Source: UBA935 sp031556725
Lineage (GTDB): Bacteria; Bacillota; Clostridia; Lachnospirales; Lachnospiraceae
Assembly: GCA_031556725.1 (NCBI GenBank)
Contig: JAVBSL010000014.1
Coordinates: 186,001 to 250,000, forward strand
Reading direction: 5' to 3'
DNA: 64,000 nt
In this document: positions 1 to 8,058 of the stretch, piece by piece
How the letters are laid out: each line of letters begins with the position of its first letter
Numbering within the stretch: position 1 is the stretch's first letter
The notes under the pieces: model-generated
Database searches by the model: none
The model's input: only the letters and a program-made list of their open reading frames with translations
Told to the model about the DNA's origin: nothing
Made by a program: the position numbers and the translations under genes

Positions 1-1406
1 TTCTGGCTACTCATGCGCAGAAAGGCCTTCCGGCTTTTGGTATCTACGGTCATGATGTACAGGCGGCTGATGCAACCGATATTCCGGCCGATGTAGAAGA
101 AAAACTGTTGCGTTTCGGACGGGCAGCGATTGCCGCTACCACCATGAGAGGCAAATCCTATTTGCAGATCGGTTCCATTTGTATGGGAATCGGAGGTTCC
201 ATCATTGACCCGGCATTTATCGAAGAATACCTGGGAATGCGGGTAGAATCAGTAGATGAAGTAGAGATTATCCGCCGAATGAGCGAAGGAATCTATGATC
301 AGGCAGAGTTTGAGAAGGCTCTGGCCTGGACCAAAGAAAAATGTACCGAAGGATTTGACAAGAATCCGGAAGTGATTCAGAAATCCCCTGAACAAAAAGA
401 AAAAGACTGGGAATTTGTAGTGAAAATGATGGTTATCATTAAAGACCTGATGAATGGTAATCCCAATCTGCCGGAAGGCCGGGAAGAGGAAATGGTGGGA
501 CATAATGCCATTGCTGCCGGATTCCAGGGACAAAGACAATGGACTGATTTTTATCCTAACTGTGATTTTCCGGAAGCATTGCTTAACACTTCCTTTGACT
601 GGAACGGAGCCAGAGAACCATACATTTTGGCAACTGAAAATGACGTGCTGAATGGCCTGGGTATGTTATTTATGAAGCTTTTAACCAATCGGGCACAGAT
701 TTTTGCCGATGTTCGTACATACTGGAGCCCGGAAGCAGTAAAAGAAGCTACCGATTATGAACTTACCGGTGTTGCCAAAGAATCCGGCGGTTTTATTCAT
801 CTCATCAACTCAGGTGCAGCTTGTCTGGATGCCAATGGCCAGGCTGTAGACAAGGAAGGCAATCATGTGATAAAACCCTGGTACGATGTAACCGAGGCTG
901 ATCAGAAAGCAATTTTAGATGCTACCACATGGAATGCAGCTGATAATGGTTATTTCCGCGGCGGCGGATATTCCTCCCGTTTCCTGACCGAAGCCGAGAT
1001 GCCGGTAACCATGATTCGTTTGAATCTTGTAAAAGGAATCGGGCCGGTTTTGCAGATAGCCGAAGGTCATACTGTGAATTTGCCGTCAGAGGTTTCGGAT
1101 GCTATTTGGAAGAGAACGGACTATACATGGCCCTGCACCTGGTTTGCTCCCAGAGTAACCGGTGAAGGAGCTTTTGCAACAGCCTATGATGTAATGAATA
1201 ACTGGGGAGCCAATCATGGAGCCATCAGCTACGGACATATCGGTGCAGATATCATTACTTTATGTTCGATGCTGAGAATACCGGTATCCATGCACAATGT
1301 TCCGGAAGAAAAGATTTTCCGTCCGGCAGCATGGAATGCCTTTGGAATGGATAAAGAAGGCCAGGATTACCGGGCTTGTCAGACTTATGGACCGCTTTTT
1401 AAGTAG
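1..1406 (+). CDS. fucI: L-fucose isomerase, 3' part (5' end outside window)
   Basis: Converts L-fucose to L-fuculose in the cytoplasm, the first step of fucose catabolism. The frame is open from base 3 to the stop at 1404-1406, giving about 467 residues of a family usually near 590, so only the N-terminal part is missing. Visible family blocks are THAQKGLPAFGIYGHD, GFQGQRQWTDFYPN, ATENDVLNG, FADVRTYWSPEA, GGGYSSRFLTEAEMP and NWGANHG. The Glu of ATEND, the Asp of FADVR and the His of GANHG match the metal-binding and catalytic residues known from E. coli FucI. The FGGY kinase follows after 22 bases, so the two are an operon. Identification rests on end-to-end motif agreement and is near certain. 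Confidence 0.96.
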   Translation, partial: LATHAQKGLPAFGIYGHDVQAADATDIPADVEEKLLRFGRAAIAATTMRGKSYLQIGSICMGIGGSIIDPAFIEEYLGMRVESVDEVEIIRRMSEGIYDQAEFEKALAWTKEKCTEGFDKNPEVIQKSPEQKEKDWEFVVKMMVIIKDLMNGNPNLPEGREEEMVGHNAIAAGFQGQRQWTDFYPNCDFPEALLNTSFDWNGAREPYILATENDVLNGLGMLFMKLLTNRAQIFADVRTYWSPEAVKEATDYELTGVAKESGGFIHLINSGAACLDANGQAVDKEGNHVIKPWYDVTEADQKAILDATTWNAADNGYFRGGGYSSRFLTEAEMPVTMIRLNLVKGIGPVLQIAEGHTVNLPSEVSDAIWKRTDYTWPCTWFAPRVTGEGAFATAYDVMNNWGANHGAISYGHIGADIITLCSMLRIPVSMHNVPEEKIFRPAAWNAFGMDKEGQDYRACQTYGPLFK

Positions 1407-1428
1407 GTGAAAGAGAAGGGTAAAAGGT

Positions 1429-2904
1429 ATGGAGGAAGTAAAAGCATTAGCCGTTGATTTTGGTGCATCCGGCGGAAGAGTTATGCTGGGGACCTATGAC
1501 GGCAATACCATAAAGTTAGAAGAGATTCACCGCTTTTCCAATGACCCGGTAGTGCTAAGCGGAACCATGTATTGGGATGTACTGCGGCTATTTTATGAGA
1601 TTAAGCAGGGAATCATTAAAGCGAAGGCTTACGGCGGTGCAGAAAGTATCGGTGTGGATACCTGGGGAGTGGATTTTGGACTGTTGGATGTAAACGGCTA
1701 TCTGTTGGAAAACCCGGTTCATTATCGAGACAATCGAACAGATGGTATGCTGGCCAAGGGCTTTACCTTGCTTCCCAGGGAACGTTTTTATGAGCTCACA
1801 GGCAATCAGTTTATGGAAATCAATACAGCTTTTCAGTTGTTAGCATTAAAAGAGCAGCGCCCAGAGCTTTTAGAACGGGCGGATAGCCTTTTGCTGATGC
1901 CCGATTTGTTTAATTTTTTTCTATCGGGGGTAAAGAAAAGCGAGCGTTCCATTGTTTCAACCACTCAACTGAGTAATCCCAAAGAAAGTGGCTGGGCTGC
2001 CGAAGTTGTGGAGGCATTAGGAATTCCACAGAAAATATTGACCGAAGTAGTGCCTACCGGAACCGTGTTGGGAAATCTCCGGGAAGATATCCGGGAAGAA
2101 CTGGGAGTAGAGGCCATGCAAATTATTGCAGTAGCCGGTCATGATACCCAGAGTGCGTTAACAGCGGTACCGACGGATGAGGAAGACTTTATCTTTGTCA
2201 GCAGCGGAACATGGTCGCTGTTTGGCACGGAATTGGCAGAGCCGATTGTGACCAAGCAGTCGGAGGAGCTTAATATCACCAACGAAACAGGAACCGCAGG
2301 GAAAACTTCTTTCCTTAAGAATATTATTGGCCTCTGGCTGATTCAGGAGAGCCGCCGTCAATGGATCAGGGAAGGCAAGGAATATAGTTTTGCGGAGTTG
2401 GAGAAAATGGCAGAAGCGGCAGCGCCTTTTCGGAGCCTGATTGATCCTGATGCACCGGGGTTTGTTCCAGCCGGCAATATTCCCAGAAGGATTCGCGAAT
2501 ACTGTCTTAAAACAGGACAAAAAGTACCTGAGACAGTAGGCGAGATTGTTCGTTGCATTAATGAGAGTTTGGCTTTAAAGTACCGCTATGTTTTAGAAGA
2601 AATAAAAGCCTGTACCGGAAAGGATTACCAGGTCATCCATATGGTAGGCGGTGGTACCCATAGTAAGCTGCTTTGCCGCTTCACGGCATATGCCAGTGGG
2701 ATACCGGTGATTGCCGGACCGGCAGAAGCTACTGTTTATGGAAATGTTGCAATTCAACTGATGGCCAGAGGAAAGATTGCGGATTTGAAACAGGCCAGAA
2801 AAGTGATTGCAGCATCGGAGAAGCCACTGATATATAATCCGGAAACAACAGAACACTGGAATCAGAGTTATCAATTTTATAAAAAAGAAATATTAAAAAA
2901 ATAA
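1429..2904 (+). CDS. FGGY-family kinase, rhamnulokinase/L-fuculokinase type
   Basis: Cytoplasmic sugar kinase of 491 residues, full length for the family. The N-terminal VDFGASGGRVML phosphate-binding block, GVDTWGVDFGLLD, GHDTQSAL and the C-terminal SSGTWSLFG and VGGGTHSKLL are FGGY signatures, and the overall pattern is closest to rhamnulokinase (RhaB). It sits 22 bases downstream of fucose isomerase behind an AGAAGGG ribosome site, so the physiological substrate is probably L-fuculose rather than L-rhamnulose; that is inference from context. The product, L-fuculose 1-phosphate, would need an aldolase that is not in this window. A rho-independent terminator follows directly. Confidence 0.88.
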   Translation: MEEVKALAVDFGASGGRVMLGTYDGNTIKLEEIHRFSNDPVVLSGTMYWDVLRLFYEIKQGIIKAKAYGGAESIGVDTWGVDFGLLDVNGYLLENPVHYRDNRTDGMLAKGFTLLPRERFYELTGNQFMEINTAFQLLALKEQRPELLERADSLLLMPDLFNFFLSGVKKSERSIVSTTQLSNPKESGWAAEVVEALGIPQKILTEVVPTGTVLGNLREDIREELGVEAMQIIAVAGHDTQSALTAVPTDEEDFIFVSSGTWSLFGTELAEPIVTKQSEELNITNETGTAGKTSFLKNIIGLWLIQESRRQWIREGKEYSFAELEKMAEAAAPFRSLIDPDAPGFVPAGNIPRRIREYCLKTGQKVPETVGEIVRCINESLALKYRYVLEEIKACTGKDYQVIHMVGGGTHSKLLCRFTAYASGIPVIAGPAEATVYGNVAIQLMARGKIADLKQARKVIAASEKPLIYNPETTEHWNQSYQFYKKEILKK

Positions 2905-2911
2905 TACTAAA

Positions 2912-2960
2912 ATGAAAACCCTGTCAGCGTAATGTGAAACTGATAGGGTTTTCATTTTGC
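2912..2960 (+). terminator. Rho-independent terminator after the fucose operon
   Basis: A 16-base arm at 2912-2927 (ATGAAAACCCTGTCAG) pairs with 2940-2955 (CTGATAGGGTTTTCAT), with one G-U pair and a 12-base loop, followed by TTTGC. It lies 8 bases after the kinase stop and separates the fucose genes from the polysaccharide locus. Confidence 0.85.
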
Positions 2961-2986
2961 TGTTTATTTGTTAAAGCGATAATTAG

Positions 2987-3061
2987 TTTACGAATAAAGA
3001 TTTATTGAAAATGAAAAATAGATAAAAAATAATTGATTTTACGAAAAAAATGTCGTAAAAT
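2987..3061 (+). promoter_or_regulatory. Putative promoter of the polysaccharide locus with an overlapping inverted repeat
   Basis: TTGATT (3033-3038) and TAAAAT (3056-3061) are spaced by 17 bases, a reasonable sigma-A promoter ending 11 bases before the AAAGGAG ribosome site. An inverted repeat with 9-base arms, ATTTTACGA (3036-3044) and TCGTAAAAT (3053-3061), covers the inner part of the -35 box and the whole -10 box. A third TTTACGA copy lies at 2987-2993. The arrangement suggests a repressor operator; the regulator is unknown. As a hairpin it would lie before the likely transcript start, so DNA binding is the likelier role. Confidence 0.45.
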
Positions 3062-3072
3062 AAATTAGATTT

Positions 3073-3152
3073 AAAGGAGTATAGGTATGAGGGAAAGCAA
3101 CAAAAGATGCGAGGAGAAAGGGTGGAAGGCAAAAAAAAGAAAAAAATCTTAA
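3073..3152 (+). other. Ribosome site and 21-codon leader ORF running into a slippery A-tract
   Basis: The best ribosome site before the glycosyltransferase is AAAGGAG (3073-3079), placed 7 bases before an ATG at 3087. That ATG opens a 21-codon frame ending at TAA 3150-3152, not the glycosyltransferase frame. In the leader frame the codons GCA AAA AAA AGA (3129-3140) contain the A AAA AAA slippery heptamer. A -1 shift there, or one extra A in the mRNA, continues straight into the glycosyltransferase core (KKKKILMYAHYY). The ordinary alternative is initiation at ATG 3107 from the weaker GAGGGA at 3089. Confidence 0.45.
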
Positions 3153-4426
3153 TGTATGCACATTATTATGTCCCGGACATTGCAGCTACGGGACAAATTC
3201 TTTGCGACTTGGCGGAGGGGTTACTTGATCGTTTTGATGTTACGGTCATTTGTGTAGTATTGAGTTATATGGGTATAATTGAAGAGAAATATACGACTCA
3301 GAAATACTATGAAGAGTACATCAATGGTGTAAAAGTAATTCGAATCAGAGTTCCGCGATTTAGCAAAGCAGACAAGATTAGCAGAGTAAAGAATATTTTG
3401 GCATATTTCTTTGGTGCCATGCAAGCCACCTGTAAAGTTGGAGAGATGGATTATGTTTTTTCGTTATCTCAACCTCCTATTTTGGGTGGCTTATTAGGTG
3501 TATGGGGAAAATGGATAAAGCGCGCCAAACTCATTTATAATATTCAGGATTTTAATCCGGAACAAATTTTGGCGGTAAATTATTGTGAAAATAAGTTGGT
3601 AGTAGGAACAATGATGTTTCTCGATAAGTTCACATGTAGAAGGAGCAATCTCGTGATTACAGTGGGAAATGATCTGGTTGAGACAATGCATACTCGTTTT
3701 AAACGCAGGGAAGCGCCTAAAACCATAAAGATTAATAACTGGGCTTGTGAAAAAGAAATCTATCCGATGGAGCCGGATCATCCACGGATTGTGTCATTTA
3801 AGCAAAAATATGAGCTGGACGGCAAGTTTGTCATTATGTATTCGGGGAATATAGGTCTATATTATGATCTTGAAAAACTGATCAAAGTTATGAAACAATT
3901 TCGAAAGGGATATACATTGACCGGTGTGAGAGAAGAAGGCCCCAAAACAAGAGATGGCCGAGAGGTGGTATTTGCCTTCGTTGGCGCAGGTTCGGTGTTG
4001 GATAAGTTAGTGATGTATGCAAATCGACATCATTTCGAAAATATTGTTTTTATACCATATCAGGCCAAGGAAGAGCTGGTTTATAGTCTCAATGCCGGGG
4101 ATGTTCATTGGTGCGTTAGTGCAAAGGGCATTAAGGGAGTGTCCTGTCCTTCGAAAGTATATGGAATTATGGCAGCCGGAAAGCCGATGCTGGGTGGTCT
4201 TGAGTCGGGAACGGAAGTCAGGGATATAATTGAAGAGTCGAACTGCGGAAAATGTTGTGAACCGGGTGACTATGTAGAAGTTGCTGACAATATTCGTTGG
4301 TTTATTGAAAGAGCTGATACCAGTGAAGTTAAGCAAATGGGGATTGCCGGGCGTAAGTATCTGGAGGAAAAGTTGGCGCGGGAGGTATCGGTTAAAAAGT
4401 ACGCAGAAGCGATTTTAAGCTTATAA
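3107..4426 (+). CDS. Glycosyltransferase family 4 (GT-B)
   Basis: Cytoplasmic glycosyltransferase, probably moving a sugar from a nucleotide donor onto an undecaprenyl-linked repeat unit. It has 439 residues from ATG 3107. The N-terminal Rossmann block ILMYAHYYVPD and the motif IIYN/NIQDFNPEQ region resemble WbuB-like GT4 enzymes. The C-terminal donor domain starts near residue 245 with FVIMYSGNIGLYYD and contains the nucleotide-binding FVGAGS, FIPYQAKEEL and SCPSKVYGIMAAGKP. The start is uncertain: ATG 3107, ATG 3152 and a frameshifted start at 3087 are all possible. It is the first gene of the polysaccharide locus; the acetyltransferase follows after 18 bases. Sugar specificity cannot be read from sequence. 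Confidence 0.85.
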   Translation: MRGERVEGKKKKKILMYAHYYVPDIAATGQILCDLAEGLLDRFDVTVICVVLSYMGIIEEKYTTQKYYEEYINGVKVIRIRVPRFSKADKISRVKNILAYFFGAMQATCKVGEMDYVFSLSQPPILGGLLGVWGKWIKRAKLIYNIQDFNPEQILAVNYCENKLVVGTMMFLDKFTCRRSNLVITVGNDLVETMHTRFKRREAPKTIKINNWACEKEIYPMEPDHPRIVSFKQKYELDGKFVIMYSGNIGLYYDLEKLIKVMKQFRKGYTLTGVREEGPKTRDGREVVFAFVGAGSVLDKLVMYANRHHFENIVFIPYQAKEELVYSLNAGDVHWCVSAKGIKGVSCPSKVYGIMAAGKPMLGGLESGTEVRDIIEESNCGKCCEPGDYVEVADNIRWFIERADTSEVKQMGIAGRKYLEEKLAREVSVKKYAEAILSL

Positions 4427-4444
4427 GGATAGGGGTGAAGGGGT

Positions 4445-5023
4445 ATGAATAGTAATTGGTTTAAGGTGGTCATGCGGATGACTAATGTTGCATATGGTAA
4501 GAACCTTTTGCTGAAAGGGATGCCGGTAATCTATAACAGGAGCGGAGCACTGTTGAAATTAGGAGATTGTGTGACGATTAAAAGCAGTTTCATGAGTAAT
4601 TTGGTTGGTTTATATAGTAGAACAATTATTGTGACTCGTGCTCCGGGCGCAGAGATTATTATTGGTGATAATGTTGGAATATCAGGAACTACAATATATG
4701 CGAGAGAGAAGATTGAGATTGGCGAAAATACTTGCATAGGCGGAAATTGTAAAATACTGGATAATGATTTCCACCCAATTCATGAAGAGGACAGGATAAA
4801 ACTTCTAAAGGATGAGCATGGAGGAGATTATGATCTCGTGCCAAGCCAGGCCATATATATTGGGAAAAAATGTTTTATCGGGTGCAACTGTATTATCTTA
4901 AAAGGGACAAGACTTGGTGATGGCTGCGTGGTTGGCGCAGGAGCTGTTGTCAGTGGTAATTTTGAAGACAGATGCGTGATAGCGGGGAATCCGGCCAGGG
5001 TAGTAAGAAGGTTGAAAGCTTAA
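4445..5023 (+). CDS. Left-handed beta-helix (hexapeptide) O-acetyltransferase
   Basis: Acyltransferase of 192 residues, probably adding acetyl from acetyl-CoA to a sugar of the polysaccharide repeat. The second half shows hexapeptide repeats (IIIGDNVGISGTTIYA, IEIGENTCIGGNCKIL, IYIGKKCFIGCNCIIL, GDGCVVGAGAVV) and the NDFHP motif, whose His (residue 110) is the expected catalytic base as in the galactoside/maltose acetyltransferase group. It ends with the usual GNPARVVRR segment. The ribosome site is the G-rich stretch GGTGAAGGGGT just before the ATG. It lies between two GT4-type genes in the same operon. Confidence 0.85.
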   Translation: MNSNWFKVVMRMTNVAYGKNLLLKGMPVIYNRSGALLKLGDCVTIKSSFMSNLVGLYSRTIIVTRAPGAEIIIGDNVGISGTTIYAREKIEIGENTCIGGNCKILDNDFHPIHEEDRIKLLKDEHGGDYDLVPSQAIYIGKKCFIGCNCIILKGTRLGDGCVVGAGAVVSGNFEDRCVIAGNPARVVRRLKA

Positions 5024-5035
5024 AAGTGAGGTGAA

Positions 5036-6241
5036 GTGGTGGGTCAGTTGTTGTGGATAGGGTGCCTGGAAAGTGATGAAGAATTTGAACGAAAGGCTAG
5101 CAAAGGATATGATTTGGCATCTGCCCAGACTTCACAGAAAAATTTACTGTTCGGGATAGAACAGGAAAGCAAAATGACAGCTGATTCAATAAATGGCAGC
5201 GTGCTGCCGCCATTCCCAATATATAAGGATAAAGATGTTGAGCCGGTAATCTGGTCGCATGCCAATGGGTCTTATGATGTCAGTGTCGGATATCGTAATG
5301 ATAAGTATGTTAATAGATTAAACTGCAGAAAGTCAATGATATCAGAGGTGAGAAAATGGTACAAAGAGCGATATGCGGGAGGAGAACTGGCTGTTTTTAC
5401 CTACTCGATGAGATCAGCACCAATGGCAGCGGCATGCAAAATTAAGAGAATGATCCCGAATGTAAAACTGTATTTGATAGTGACAGATTTACCGGCATTT
5501 ATGGATATGGGGCAGAGCAAAATGAAGGCGTTACTAAAGCGCATAGATTGGAAGTCGATTCAAAGGATGCAGCTTCAATTTGATGGCTTTGTTTTGTATA
5601 CAGAGAAGATGGCAGAATATCTCAGAATACCTGAAAAGAAATGGGTACTTATGGAGGGAAGCTATGATGTCAGCGAGACAATTAATATAAAAAGTATTCA
5701 TAAGGAAAAAGCAATCATGTATTCGGGAAAACTTGATAAACAGTATGGGATTAATATGCTGCTAGATGCATTTATGCAGATTGAAGATCCGGAATTGGAG
5801 TTATGGCTGACCGGTGGCGGAAATGCGGAAGAGTATATTAGAGAATGTGCGCAAAGAGACAAGCGTATTAAATTTTATGGTTTTATACCAAGTAGAAAAG
5901 AAGTACTAAACAAGCAAAAAAGAGCATCCGTATTGATTAATATGAGATTGCCGTCCGAAGCAGCTTCTGATTATTCTTTTCCTTCAAAATTATTTGAATA
6001 TATGGGATCCGGAACGCCGGTACTGAGTTTTAGGCTGGGAGGTATTCCCAAAGAATATTATCCATATCTATATCCGGTTGAAGAAGAAACGATGCCATGC
6101 TTGATTAGGAAGATAAAAGAGGTTTTGAATGCAAGTTGTGAGGAAAGAAACAGGATGGGGACTCGTGCCGGAAACTATATTACAAATGAGAAAAATATAA
6201 ATAAGCAATGCAGAAAAATATTGAATTTTTGCAATCTATAA
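5036..6241 (+). CDS. Glycosyltransferase, GT4-like (GT-B)
   Basis: Protein of 401 residues starting at GTG 5036 behind GAGGTG, 12 bases after the acetyltransferase stop. The C-terminal half is recognisable: KAIMYSGKLDKQYGINMLLD, LELWLTGGGNAEEYI, KFYGFIPSRKEVL, and YSFPSKLFEYMGSGTPVLSF form the donor nucleotide-sugar domain of GT-B enzymes. The first 80 residues are atypical and not recognised. It is predicted cytoplasmic and would add one sugar of the repeat unit. Donor and acceptor are unknown. Confidence 0.78.
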   Translation: MVGQLLWIGCLESDEEFERKASKGYDLASAQTSQKNLLFGIEQESKMTADSINGSVLPPFPIYKDKDVEPVIWSHANGSYDVSVGYRNDKYVNRLNCRKSMISEVRKWYKERYAGGELAVFTYSMRSAPMAAACKIKRMIPNVKLYLIVTDLPAFMDMGQSKMKALLKRIDWKSIQRMQLQFDGFVLYTEKMAEYLRIPEKKWVLMEGSYDVSETINIKSIHKEKAIMYSGKLDKQYGINMLLDAFMQIEDPELELWLTGGGNAEEYIRECAQRDKRIKFYGFIPSRKEVLNKQKRASVLINMRLPSEAASDYSFPSKLFEYMGSGTPVLSFRLGGIPKEYYPYLYPVEEETMPCLIRKIKEVLNASCEERNRMGTRAGNYITNEKNINKQCRKILNFCNL

Positions 6242-6281
6242 AGAGAGTTGGTAAAAGTTGAAATGAGGAGAAAGCAGAAGC

Positions 6282-7187
6282 ATGGAAGTTAAATTAGCAC
6301 CTATCGTTTTATTTGTATATAATCGTCCTGCACACATACAATCCACAATAGAAGCTTTACAAAAAAATGAACTGGCCGGCGCATCGGAACTATTTATCTA
6401 TTCCGATGCGCCGAAGGATGAAGGTCAAGTGCAAAAGGTTGCGGCTGTCAGAAAATATATTAATAAAATTAAGGGATTCAAGAGTGTTTTGGTAGTTGAA
6501 GCAGAAAAGAATAAAGGATTAGCCAATTCAATCATATCAGGCGTATCGGAGATTATTGATAAATATGGTAAAGTAATAGTTTTAGAAGATGACCTGCTGA
6601 CAGCACCCTGCTTCTTGAGATATATGAATGAAGCGTTAGATTTTTACGCTGATAATAAAGAAATTTGGTCTGTTACGGGCTATCAGTATCCATTCAACGT
6701 TCCGGTTAATTATATTAAGTCTGTGTATCTATCTTACCGAGGGTCGAGCTGGAGCTGGGCTACCTGGAAAGATCGCTGGATAACAGTGGACTGGTCGGTT
6801 AGTGATTACTTCAATTATAGGTTTAATCCTAAAAAGATTGCTCATTTTTGCAAAGGCGGAACGGATTTGGATAAGTTGCTCCGTAATCAGATGAAAGGAG
6901 TAATTGACTCATGGGCAATCAGGTGGTGTTATAGTCAATCACTTCAAAATAAATATACGATTTATCCGTGCAAAGCAATCGTGACAAATAACGGGACAGA
7001 TGGAACGGGAACACATTTTTTAATAACTACAGATCGGTATAAGTCGGAACTTGTATCAGATTTTCAATATGAATTTACCCATGATCTGATAATAAATCCG
7101 GATATCATGTGCTCATACAGAAGGATAGTAAATCGTTCAATTATAAGAAGAGTTAAAAGAATTTTCAATAATATAATTAAGAGATGA
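6282..7187 (+). CDS. Glycosyltransferase, GT2-like with GnT-I-type core (GT-A)
   Basis: Protein of 301 residues. The N-terminal APIVLFVYNRPAHIQSTIEA, IYSDAPKD and VIVLEDDLLTAPCFLRYM blocks are those of the sugar transferases distantly related to N-acetylglucosaminyltransferase I. The EDD triplet is the expected metal/nucleotide site. Its GAGGAGAAAG ribosome site is well placed before ATG 6282. The last codons overlap the next start (ATGA). It probably adds a sugar to the lipid-linked repeat at the inner membrane; specificity unknown. Confidence 0.8.
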   Translation: MEVKLAPIVLFVYNRPAHIQSTIEALQKNELAGASELFIYSDAPKDEGQVQKVAAVRKYINKIKGFKSVLVVEAEKNKGLANSIISGVSEIIDKYGKVIVLEDDLLTAPCFLRYMNEALDFYADNKEIWSVTGYQYPFNVPVNYIKSVYLSYRGSSWSWATWKDRWITVDWSVSDYFNYRFNPKKIAHFCKGGTDLDKLLRNQMKGVIDSWAIRWCYSQSLQNKYTIYPCKAIVTNNGTDGTGTHFLITTDRYKSELVSDFQYEFTHDLIINPDIMCSYRRIVNRSIIRRVKRIFNNIIKR

Positions 7188-8050
7188 AAAGTGTAGGTAT
7201 TGTTATGAAATTAGCAGTTATTATGACTGTTTTTAACAGAAAAGATAAAACGATCAGTTGCCTTTCTTCACTTTCACAACAGAAAAATATGCCTGACTAT
7301 GAAGTATTCATGTGTGACGATGGATCCACTGATGGAACCAGTGAAGAGGTATTACAGCGATTTGAAAATGTAAAAACAGTATATGGAAATGGGCATCTTT
7401 TCTGGACAAAAGGAATGGCCAAGGCGATGGAGGCGGCAGTCACTGCCGATGGGTATGATTACTACCTGATGATAAATGATGATGTGGAATTTTTGGATTC
7501 CATGTGGCAAACAATGTTTACGCCCTTTATCAATCACAGTCAGATAGGAGTAACCGGATGTACAAAGTCCCGCAGCAGCGGAGAGTTAACCTACGGTGGT
7601 GCAAAGTTCTATCATAGCAATGGTAAGAGATATGTCGGAGAAAAAATAGTTCCGGATAATAAGGAGTATAAAGAATGTGATGTGGCAAATTGGAATTGCT
7701 TTTTAATAAGTAAAGATGTTGTGTCAGTAGTTGGTCTTATCGATTCTGTTTATGAGCATTCATTTGGTGATTTTGATTACACGTTACGTATGCGAGAAGC
7801 AGGGATTCCGGTATATGTATCTAACGAGTATGTGGGATACTGTGAAAACAATACAGTAGAAAATACCTACAAGGATTGCTGCCTTACAAGAAAAGACAGA
7901 ATGAAGAAATTTTTGAGTCCCAATGGACTTCCGCTTAAATCGTGGGGAACCTTTTCGTTCCGCTATTACGGAAGCCATGCCATAAGAAATTTTATAGGAC
8001 CATATGTTAAATTTGCATTATCATTAATTACCGGCAAAGAAGGGATATAG
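7184..8050 (+). CDS. Glycosyltransferase family 2
   Basis: GT-A glycosyltransferase of 288 residues (or 281 from the second ATG at 7205, which better matches the usual start just before LAVIMTVFNRKDKT). The DDGSTDGTSEEVL block near the N-terminus and MINDDVEF in the middle are the nucleotide and metal binding motifs; FGDFDYTLRMREAG is the acceptor-side motif. It overlaps the upstream gene by four bases, indicating translational coupling. It probably elongates the lipid-linked repeat. Confidence 0.87.
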   Translation: MKSVGIVMKLAVIMTVFNRKDKTISCLSSLSQQKNMPDYEVFMCDDGSTDGTSEEVLQRFENVKTVYGNGHLFWTKGMAKAMEAAVTADGYDYYLMINDDVEFLDSMWQTMFTPFINHSQIGVTGCTKSRSSGELTYGGAKFYHSNGKRYVGEKIVPDNKEYKECDVANWNCFLISKDVVSVVGLIDSVYEHSFGDFDYTLRMREAGIPVYVSNEYVGYCENNTVENTYKDCCLTRKDRMKKFLSPNGLPLKSWGTFSFRYYGSHAIRNFIGPYVKFALSLITGKEGI

Positions 8051-8058
8051 TTGATGCG

